From Budvicia diplopodorum (lineage in GTDB: Bacteria > Pseudomonadota > Gammaproteobacteria > Enterobacterales > Enterobacteriaceae): a DNA stretch of 64,000 bases. Below, piece by piece: positions 57,860 through 64,000 of the stretch. A model generated the notes under the pieces. The model had not been told where the DNA came from. It searched no databases and saw only the letters and a program-made list of their open reading frames with translations. Position 1 is the first letter of the stretch, and the number at the start of each line of letters is the position of its first letter. The stretch covers positions 186,001 through 250,000 of the forward strand of contig NZ_WOYF01000004.1 of the NCBI RefSeq assembly GCF_009800925.1. Reading direction: 5' to 3'. Position numbers and translations under genes: made by a program.

Positions 57860-58801
57860 TTACTGCTCCATGGCCTGTGGTAGCACAATGCCATTAACGT
57901 CAATATCGTTGCGCATCATGTCATTTTTTATCATGAACTGAATATCTTCCTTCATGCTGGTAATATCGGCCTGATTGATGCGTTGAGTAAAATGGGACCA
58001 GTTATATAGCTTTTGTGCGTCTTCAATACTGATACCCTGCACTTTCGCCCCCAGCGCAACCGCTTCAGTCTGGTTTTTCTCTATCCATGCACCCGCTTGA
58101 TTGTGAGCCGCAATGGTCGCTTTAATCCAGTCAGGATGACTCTTGACTACCTTATCGCTTGAAGCCATCACCAGCTTAGGAACCACCAGACCGTTTGCCG
58201 TAGTCAGGACTTTAGCGCCTTCCTGTTCAGCCTTAATCACCATCGTCGCTGCCAGCAGTGCGGCATCAACCTGACCGCTTTGCAGCGCAGAAAAAGCCTG
58301 AGGCAGATCCATTTGTACAAACTCAACATCATTGATACTCAACCCATTTTTCACCAGCGCAGCCACTAACGTTTGGTGCAACACGGTTCCTTTAGGGCCA
58401 GCCACTTTCTTGCCCTTTAGTCCGGCAATAGACTTTACTCCGTTCTTCCCGGCGACAATGGCAAAGGTATCGGTAGGGCGAGAAACGCCAGCAATAATCA
58501 TCACCGGATTACCTTCACCGTTAGCCATTAAGACTGATGAAGTATTCATGACACCGGCCACGTCGAGATCGCCACTGGCTAAGGCCTGAGCCTGTTTGGC
58601 TCCGGAAGTAATCTCATGCCACTTCACGCTCAACCCCAGCGGTTTAGCCTGTTTCTCCAACAGGTTATGCTCTTTCATGACGATCATTTGTAGGTTAAAC
58701 GGCGACTTCACGTAGCTGATATCCAGCGTTTTATCGTCAGCATAAGCAACGCCGGAACCTAACATCACGGAAAATACGGTAGTCAGAACTATTTTTTTCA
58801 T
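57860..58801 (-). CDS. ABC importer substrate-binding protein (NMT1/SsuA type)
   Basis: A 313-residue periplasmic protein. A signal peptide is present (MKKIVLTTVFSVMLGSGVAYA, cleavage after AYA). The fold is that of the NMT1/SsuA/TauA group: LDVAGVMNTSSVLMANG, DTFAIVAGKNGVKSIAGLKGKKVAGPKGT and LVAALVKNGLSINDVEFVQMD. Members bind sulfonates, nitrate, riboflavin or thiamine precursors; the ligand here is open. It sits in an operon with matching permease and ATPase genes. Confidence 0.88.
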   Translation of the reverse strand: MKKIVLTTVFSVMLGSGVAYADDKTLDISYVKSPFNLQMIVMKEHNLLEKQAKPLGLSVKWHEITSGAKQAQALASGDLDVAGVMNTSSVLMANGEGNPVMIIAGVSRPTDTFAIVAGKNGVKSIAGLKGKKVAGPKGTVLHQTLVAALVKNGLSINDVEFVQMDLPQAFSALQSGQVDAALLAATMVIKAEQEGAKVLTTANGLVVPKLVMASSDKVVKSHPDWIKATIAAHNQAGAWIEKNQTEAVALGAKVQGISIEDAQKLYNWSHFTQRINQADITSMKEDIQFMIKNDMMRNDIDVNGIVLPQAMEQ

Positions 58802-58810
58802 TTGTCATCC

Positions 58811-59494
58811 TTAATCATCAGCGGTTTGTAAATGGGTTAGTATTTGTTGTTTTAATTCAGAAGGGAGAATGTCATTACGATGGTGATGATCCACAACAAC
58901 CCGCCCCTGATTGATCACTAAAATCTGGTGGCCAATAGTCATGGCTTCGTTAATGTCATGAGTCACAAACAGACAGCTGATTTGCCGATCGGTAATCAGT
59001 TCGATCAGCAGCTGTTGTTGTTCTGCGCGAGTGATGGCATCCAGCGCCGCAAAGGGCTCATCCATCAGCAAAACCTGAGGTTTCTGTAATAGCGCTCGGG
59101 CAATCCCTACCCGCTGAGCCATTCCGCCGGACAGTTCATGAGGCAACAGACTGTAGCTGTCACCAAGCTGAACCTGCTGCAGAGCCTCAATAATGGTTGC
59201 CTGCCTGTCTTTTTTGCTCTGCCAAAAAGGTAAAGCCAGCGCCAGATTTTCAGCCACGGTCAGCCAAGGCAGCAGCCGTGGCTCTTGAAATACCATGGCG
59301 CACTGGGAGGGCGAGATATTCACCGCACCACCGTCCGGCTGAATCAATCCGGCCACAATGCGCAGTAATGTAGATTTCCCACAGCCGGAGGCACCCAGCA
59401 GACAAATAATATCCCCCGCGGTCAGCGACAGTGAAATATCGGCCAGTACCTGCTTTTGCTGATAGCGTTTACTGATATGGGATAACGTCAGCAT
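58811..59494 (-). CDS. ABC importer ATP-binding protein
   Basis: 227 residues, typical of SsuB/TauB. Walker A GASGCGKSTLL, Q-loop FQEPRLLPW, signature LSGGMAQRVGIARAL, Walker B VLLMDEPFAALD and H-loop LFVTHDINEA. The stop and the permease start share a one-base overlap, so the genes are coupled. Confidence 0.92.
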   Translation of the reverse strand: MLTLSHISKRYQQKQVLADISLSLTAGDIICLLGASGCGKSTLLRIVAGLIQPDGGAVNISPSQCAMVFQEPRLLPWLTVAENLALALPFWQSKKDRQATIIEALQQVQLGDSYSLLPHELSGGMAQRVGIARALLQKPQVLLMDEPFAALDAITRAEQQQLLIELITDRQISCLFVTHDINEAMTIGHQILVINQGRVVVDHHHRNDILPSELKQQILTHLQTADD

Positions 59495-60249
59495 CAGTTT
59501 GCCACCTCGGGGAAACGGCGGTTCAGAACCTGCACCAGCGTTCGGTAAAACAGCGTATCCAGCAGCCAGCCAATCAGCCCAATGGTCAGAATGCCGACCA
59601 TTACGGCGTCGGTTCGCATCATTTCCTGAGAATCAATAATCAGATAGCCCAGCCCGCTGCTGGCAGCAATCAGCTCAGCGCCAATCAACGCACGCCAGCT
59701 GTAGCCAAATGCCAGACGAAAGCCGGTGACTACGGAAGGAATAGCGCTCGGGATAACAATAGCCAGCAGATAGCGTAAGCGAGAAAGGTGCAGGCTGACA
59801 GCCAGTTCTTTGTGAGCAGGGCTAATGCGGCGTAAACCGTCTCGCGTATTGAGAAAAATAGGGAATACCGAGGCAAGAATAATAATAGAAAGCTGGGTTG
59901 TTTCACCAATGCCCAACCATAGAATCAACAACGGCGTCATTGCCAGCGGGGGGATCATACGAAACAGCGCCAGCGGTGCAGACAACAGCTGTTCAAGCCA
60001 TGAATAACGAGCAACCAGCCCGGCCAGCAAGGTTCCCATACAGCAGCTCAATAAAAAGCCTTCAAATACCCTCAGCAACGACGTAGTAACATGTCGAGGT
60101 AATGCACCTGTCTGCCACATGGTTACCGCCGAATTGAACACCGTCACCGGGGAAGGTAATAAATAGGCAGAAATGAGTCCAGAGCTTGCCAATAGCTGCC
60201 AGTAAATCACCAGTAACAGCGGCGTCAGCAATAGTCGCCAGTAGCGCAT
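59494..60249 (-). CDS. ABC importer permease
   Basis: 251 residues with about six membrane helices. The EAA loop resembles the SsuC/TauC family (GLRRISPAHKELAVSLHLSRLRYLLAIVIPSAIP; core ELAVSLHLS...IPSAIPSV). The start at 60249 (MRYWRLLLTP) overlaps the stop of the preceding gene (TGATG), which fixes the start over the longer frame from 60324. Confidence 0.9.
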   Translation of the reverse strand: MRYWRLLLTPLLLVIYWQLLASSGLISAYLLPSPVTVFNSAVTMWQTGALPRHVTTSLLRVFEGFLLSCCMGTLLAGLVARYSWLEQLLSAPLALFRMIPPLAMTPLLILWLGIGETTQLSIIILASVFPIFLNTRDGLRRISPAHKELAVSLHLSRLRYLLAIVIPSAIPSVVTGFRLAFGYSWRALIGAELIAASSGLGYLIIDSQEMMRTDAVMVGILTIGLIGWLLDTLFYRTLVQVLNRRFPEVAN

Positions 60250-60806
60250 CACAGCACCCGTATTGCATCCTGAGGCGTAATGCTTAACAGAGTATTGGCT
60301 AACTGATATTTGGCCGCAGTCCACTGCCGTTGAATCTCTGGCGTTGCGTCAGGCCGTTTGCTGGCCCGTCCTATATTCAAGAACTCTGTAGTCGGTTGCC
60401 CCGCCACAGGAGCCAAAGCGACCGTTTTACCGCGATAGCCAAACTCAAAATAGAAACGCCCGGCAATTCCTTGCTGTGCTTCAGTACCATTAAAATCGAT
60501 ATCAAGAATAAAACGATTTTCCGACACTATACGGCTTACCAGCTCAAAACAGTCACGAGCACCAAGGCCTGGAAAGGCGGTAAATAGCGTCAGCTCTCGG
60601 CGTTGAAGCGGTTCACCCTCTGGCGTTAATAATGAAATAGCTCGCTGTAACAGACGAAATCCAAGCACTACACCGCCAACGGCATCATAGCCGTGGTAGT
60701 TAAAAGCACTTTGAATGGGAAAGGATAGCCGCTGCTCGTTATCAGCAACGCTTAGGGTTGGCATAATCCATTGGGATTCAGGGATGAGATTAGGGTTAAT
60801 ACTCAC
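60249..60806 (-). CDS. FmdE-like protein of unknown function, paralogue 1
   Basis: 185 residues with GTG at 60806 (CAGGAG six bases upstream). The longer frame from 60872 lacks support. The motif NYHGYDAVGGVVLGFRLL resembles the FmdE signature (HGH-x-CPG-x-x-x-G) with the first His kept and the Cys replaced by Ala. It is paralogous to the gene at 57328. First gene of the importer operon, downstream of a Fur-like box. Role unknown; ligand handling is a guess. Confidence 0.6.
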   Translation of the reverse strand: MSINPNLIPESQWIMPTLSVADNEQRLSFPIQSAFNYHGYDAVGGVVLGFRLLQRAISLLTPEGEPLQRRELTLFTAFPGLGARDCFELVSRIVSENRFILDIDFNGTEAQQGIAGRFYFEFGYRGKTVALAPVAGQPTTEFLNIGRASKRPDATPEIQRQWTAAKYQLANTLLSITPQDAIRVL

Positions 60807-60874
60807 GTAAAACTCCTGATTGTTCTTATTGTAAGAGTTATTTTCTTTGGGCCAGTTTAAATGCAAACGCAAAT

Positions 60875-60893
60875 AATATCAATTATCACTATC
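60875..60893 (-). promoter_or_regulatory. Candidate Fur box upstream of the importer operon
   Basis: On the minus strand GATAGTGATAATTGATATT matches the 19-bp Fur consensus GATAATGATAATCATTATC at 14 of 19 positions. It can also be read as GATA(A/G)T hexamers. It lies about 70 bases upstream of the GTG. This suggests iron-dependent repression; binding is not shown. Confidence 0.6.
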
Positions 60894-60979
60894 ATTTGAA
60901 TTTTGTTAAAATAGATGCATCAAAAGCATTGGAATGGTCATTTAATAAAATGGGGAAAACTATTAAAAGGCACAGAGAA

Positions 60980-61000
60980 CGGGTGTGAAAATAACACCCG
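60980..61000 (-). other. Hairpin between the importer operon and the InsA-like gene
   Basis: CGGGTGT and ACACCCG pair around a seven-base loop. It may be a terminator or relic. The rest of 60894-61020 shows no gene. Confidence 0.35.
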
Positions 61001-61028
61001 GATATTTTCAGGATAGCACAAATAAAAA

Positions 61029-61050
61029 AACCACCTTGTCTAAGATGGTT
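61029..61050 (-). terminator. Terminator of the InsA-like gene
   Basis: A 9-bp stem with one mismatch (AACCACCTT / AAGATGGTT, four-base loop) is followed on the minus strand by seven T bases. It ends the gene at 61097-61381. Confidence 0.8.
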
Positions 61051-61096
61051 TCCTGCTTTCATAGAAATAGAACAATTCGGTCAGATTGAGGTTAAA

Positions 61097-61381
61097 TTAC
61101 TGCTTGCTCTCATTGGCCAACATAAACGTATGCCGGCTAATCACATTCAACCCAACGCCAAGGTGGGCCGCCATATCAAAGTTGCTTTTTCCTTCGTCCA
61201 GCAGTTTCTTGATTAACCGGTGGATTTCATCTTCATTGCTATGATAAATATAATTCGTCTGAAAGGTTCGATTGCACGCCGTACACAGGTATCGCGCGAT
61301 ACCCGCCCGGGACTTTCCATGTCTACGGATATGATTTTTGTCTTCACAGTAGTGACAACAAGGGTTGTGTTTGATTTCCAT
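61097..61381 (-). CDS. IS1 InsA-like zinc-ribbon and helix-turn-helix protein, without InsB
   Basis: 94 residues from ATG at 61381 (an in-frame GTG at 61390 is possible). The arrangement copies IS1 InsA (91 residues): a CxxC zinc ribbon with CCHYC and CTACNRTF, RHGKSRAGIARYLC, and a C-terminal helix-turn-helix ending GVGLNVISRHTF (InsA: GVGLNTIFRHL). There is no insB in the required position, no ribosomal slip site and no terminal repeats. It has its own terminator. It may be a domesticated DNA-binding protein, possibly acting on the neighbouring autotransporter. Confidence 0.75.
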   Translation of the reverse strand: MEIKHNPCCHYCEDKNHIRRHGKSRAGIARYLCTACNRTFQTNYIYHSNEDEIHRLIKKLLDEGKSNFDMAAHLGVGLNVISRHTFMLANESKQ

Positions 61382-61518
61382 ATGTTCCACACTTCTTAAT
61401 CTGGATAAAATATAAACAATGACCGTGGATCATATAAAGTATGTGATTCATAGACATCATTTCAATTTCCTCAGCTCAAGTTCAAGCTTGTAATTTTGCT
61501 CTTGTCTATTTTGACCTT
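61382..61518. other. Gap between the InsA-like gene and autotransporter 2
   Basis: 137 bp with no gene. It presumably holds the promoter for the InsA-like gene. No IS1-like inverted repeat is recognisable. Confidence 0.35.
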
Positions 61519-61553
61519 AAAAAGATCTGCAATAGATGATTGCAGATCTTTTT
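61519..61553 (-). terminator. Terminator of autotransporter 2
   Basis: A perfect 15-bp stem (AAAAAGATCTGCAAT / ATTGCAGATCTTTTT) with a five-base loop lies directly after the autotransporter stop. T-runs are built into the arms, so it could work both ways. Confidence 0.88.
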
Positions 61554-61564
61554 CTAGGTGATTA

Positions 61565-64000
61565 TCAGAAGCTGACTTTTATGCCTAAATGTCCGGTATA
61601 GCCTTCCATTCCGCCATCAAAACCGCGTTGATACTTAGCATCTGCGTACATCTGCGTATCGTCAGCTAACTGCACGCTGACTCCAGCACCGGTTTGCCAC
61701 CAACCATCGCTAAAATCTGCGCTTACATCAGTACCGCCAATGCCCACGGAGGTATTACCACCCAACCGTTGTACAACATCTGCCACCACATACGGTTTTA
61801 CTGTTGCTTCGTCGTAGACTAAGCGTAGGCCACCGCGTGCTAGACCACTATGGCTTGACGTGCTGTCAATCGTGCTCACGCCATCGTTAAAGCTATCCAG
61901 ATATAAGTATTGATATATCAACTGAGCCTGTGGCTCTAATATTACGTTGCCACCGAGTGCAAACGGCTTACCCACTTCGCCCGACAGGGCTGCACCGTAA
62001 CCGTTCTGAGTTGCACGGTGATTGCTTTCATATTTATTGTGGTAATAAGTTCCCTGACCCACTAAATCCAGATAGCTATTGTCCTGAGCCATGCGGGTGT
62101 AATAGCCGCCCAAGCTCAGGGCATCACTCACCACGTTACCGGTATTCACCGACATAGTTGGATTCAGAGAACGAGCGTGATCCTGCACATCGGTATTTTG
62201 CGTGCCCATCGTCACCATCAGGCCGGAACTTACGGCGGTATCGGTGTCCGTCTGGTTCTGATATAGGTCTGAGCCAAACTGCACAAACCAGCTATTCCCA
62301 CGATATCCAAAACGGCCAGCAGCATCGGTCCGGTGCTGCCCACCCATTCTGGACCAGGTATCATTATTACCATGGGTCACATCATCCCCGAGGCGTTCAT
62401 GCAACGTACCGATAGTATCGAAACCATACTGTTGATTCAGATACGGCGCGGCAATGTAGCCAGCGACTTCAGGGCGATATGAAATCACATTATCAGGTAT
62501 TGGATCGGAAGTGAGTGGCTGCAGGTAAGAGCGCAGATACCAGTCATTCACGTCTGTTGAACCACCTTCATACAGCAGATATTCATAGGCTCCGGCGCTG
62601 ACGGTACTCCCCAACTTAAAGCTACTGCTGGACGCACCATCAATAGCAACTACCTGAATACCATCACCCACGGTTAACGCGCCCAGACCACCGCTATTAT
62701 TCACCACTAAACGATGTTCGCCCGTTGCGTCACCGGTGACGTGGATTTTATCGCTCTGCGTATTAATATCACCGTCATTGAGTACCGTGTTCAGTATAAA
62801 AGTACTACCATTACCCGCTAGACTACCGGTCGTTAAGGTTTTAAACGCGCCCAGCTCAGGGACATTAAAGGAAACAACGGAGTCATTTACATTGAGCGCC
62901 CCCAGATCAGAATCCGCGCTCATCTGCCACTGGCTATTGTCCATATTCAGTACGGTCACATTATGAGTGGCCCCTTTAAGCAGGGAATCATTGCTCAAAT
63001 TCACATTGGCACGACTATCAGCAGATACGTTCAAATTACCACTGAGTTGGGATGAGTTCGCATTCAACGTCAGCTGAGAGGCATTGTCTACGTTCAGTGC
63101 GTTACCGCCACCGCCGAAGATATCCGTAGCCGTTAAGTTAATTTCACCTAAGGCGGCAGAAACCAACATACCATCAGACGCCAGGCTGCTTACCGAGCTA
63201 TTTTGCAAATTAATCACGCTGGCAGATAACGAGGAGCGGTCAATGACAATCCCGGCCGCGTCAATGCCAGAAGTGGAGGCTGTCACGTTATTCAGCACGG
63301 CTTTGCTCTGACCGCTGAGATAGACGGCTGAACCATTATCACCGGTAGTGTTAAGCAACGCATCGTTGATAGTCATCAGTACCGGGCTATGCTCACCATC
63401 AAGGCGAACGGCAACGCCGTTATTACCGGTAGCTTTAACCGTACCGCCGTTAACTACAATAGCGCCACTACGCTCAGCCCGAATACCGTCAGACCCGTTT
63501 CCGGAGGCGAGAACGTTCGTATTGTTAACGGCTATAGTAACAGAGTCAGTAGTAGCAAGAATACCGGCTACCCGTTGACCGCCAGAATCACCGCTAACGC
63601 TGATATCGGCATTATTTAGTTCAATATTGGTAGATGAACTACCCCAAACGCCATGAGCCCCATTCCCTGACACATCAATTCGGGTATCGTTGATTTTGAC
63701 GGGGCCTGCACTCTCCACCATGACACCGTTACTTTGTTCGCCCTGTGTGGCGATCGTTCCACCATTTATCGTAAGTTGTCCAGGAATCCCGCCACTGGCC
63801 AAAACGCCATTAGCCCGTTTCCCTTTAGTGGTAATGTCAGTGTCCGTTATCTCTGCAAATACGCCAGCGAAATATATACCATTGGCTGACTCACCCTCAG
63901 TGGCTATAGCGCTACCTTTGATAATGCCATTAGAGTTATAGCCATGAATCATGGCACCATATGCATTTTGACCTAACGTATGAATATTAACGTTAGTTAG
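61565..64000 (-). CDS. Autotransporter with beta-helix passenger, paralogue 2 (5' end outside window)
   Basis: The frame is open to the window edge (more than 811 codons), so the N-terminus and signal peptide are missing. The passenger is made of short repeats of the form xITxxGxxSxGVxxxxG and NVxASGNGSDGIRAERSG, a beta-helix pattern. The barrel begins near VAGYIAAPYLNQQYGFD and ends GHLGIKVSF with terminal Phe. The junction (VSAGAYEYLLYEGG, DVNDWYLRS) and barrel match autotransporter 1 (GYIAAPxLNxxYGFDxxGT, WFVQFGxDLY), so the two are paralogues. Probably a surface adhesin. Confidence 0.92.
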   Translation of the reverse strand, partial: LTNVNIHTLGQNAYGAMIHGYNSNGIIKGSAIATEGESANGIYFAGVFAEITDTDITTKGKRANGVLASGGIPGQLTINGGTIATQGEQSNGVMVESAGPVKINDTRIDVSGNGAHGVWGSSSTNIELNNADISVSGDSGGQRVAGILATTDSVTIAVNNTNVLASGNGSDGIRAERSGAIVVNGGTVKATGNNGVAVRLDGEHSPVLMTINDALLNTTGDNGSAVYLSGQSKAVLNNVTASTSGIDAAGIVIDRSSLSASVINLQNSSVSSLASDGMLVSAALGEINLTATDIFGGGGNALNVDNASQLTLNANSSQLSGNLNVSADSRANVNLSNDSLLKGATHNVTVLNMDNSQWQMSADSDLGALNVNDSVVSFNVPELGAFKTLTTGSLAGNGSTFILNTVLNDGDINTQSDKIHVTGDATGEHRLVVNNSGGLGALTVGDGIQVVAIDGASSSSFKLGSTVSAGAYEYLLYEGGSTDVNDWYLRSYLQPLTSDPIPDNVISYRPEVAGYIAAPYLNQQYGFDTIGTLHERLGDDVTHGNNDTWSRMGGQHRTDAAGRFGYRGNSWFVQFGSDLYQNQTDTDTAVSSGLMVTMGTQNTDVQDHARSLNPTMSVNTGNVVSDALSLGGYYTRMAQDNSYLDLVGQGTYYHNKYESNHRATQNGYGAALSGEVGKPFALGGNVILEPQAQLIYQYLYLDSFNDGVSTIDSTSSHSGLARGGLRLVYDEATVKPYVVADVVQRLGGNTSVGIGGTDVSADFSDGWWQTGAGVSVQLADDTQMYADAKYQRGFDGGMEGYTGHLGIKVSF

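Noticed and set aside
61565-64000. Short regular repeats in the passenger considered as a CRISPR-like array
   Set aside because: The periodicity is at the protein level (beta-helix rungs) with degenerate DNA, inside one long open frame. No CRISPR array or cas gene is in the window.

Overview
The window is chromosomal DNA of an Enterobacterales bacterium. It carries recognisable orthologues of Escherichia coli genes in conserved order: yhbP, yhbQ, yhbS and ubiT with ubiU-ubiV, cyoABCDE-yajR, and metY-rimP-nusA-infB-rbfA-truB-rpsO-pnp-nlpI-deaD. Base composition is moderate (close to 50% GC by eye) and several accessory islands are clearly richer in A+T. The genus cannot be fixed by reading alone. 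A deep-branching family such as Budviciaceae is a guess.

Layout. 1-3700: 5' end of a ygiQ-type radical SAM gene, then anaerobic ribonucleotide reductase nrdD and nrdG behind candidate NrdR boxes. 3800-10340: yhbP and yhbQ, normally neighbours, are separated by a peptide-export island. It holds an HlyD adaptor gene, a C39-peptidase ABC exporter gene and two short double-glycine peptide genes. The peptides sit in a tandem duplication of about 1.2 kb whose first copy contains a frameshifted yhbQ and whose second begins with a broken exporter 5' end. 10350-16500: an AsmA-like gene and a ROK-regulator, TIM-barrel-like enzyme and MFS transporter operon, also inserted in the yhb neighbourhood. 16500-19750: yhbS, ubiT, ubiU and ubiV (oxygen-independent ubiquinone synthesis). 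20200-24150: NmrA-like reductase, M14 carboxypeptidase, YdjM-like membrane protein and a small unknown. 24476-30836: cytochrome bo3 operon and yajR. 30941-32922: YhbW-like monooxygenase and a D-2-hydroxyacid dehydrogenase. 33036-36104: an autotransporter. 36720-42564: deaD, nlpI, pnp and rpsO. 42997-50585: a compact seven-gene envelope operon (membrane protein, RDD, SpoIIM, DUF4129, DUF4350, MoxR, DUF58) inserted head-on between rpsO and truB. 50774-57114: truB, rbfA, infB, nusA, rimP and tRNA-fMet. 57328-60806: an NMT1/SsuA-type ABC importer flanked by two paralogous FmdE-like proteins behind a Fur-box-like sequence. 61097-61381: a solitary IS1 InsA-like zinc-ribbon protein. 61565-64000: a second autotransporter, cut by the window edge.

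How the genes work together. The core blocks serve anaerobic nucleotide and quinone synthesis, aerobic respiration, translation and RNA turnover. The accessory blocks look like peptide secretion (possibly antibacterial), sugar use, surface adhesins, iron-regulated uptake and a MoxR-type envelope chaperone system. The most novel item is the duplicated peptide locus. Its leaders, promoters and a long-range inverted repeat are conserved while the two mature peptides have diverged almost completely, and no immunity gene is recognisable.
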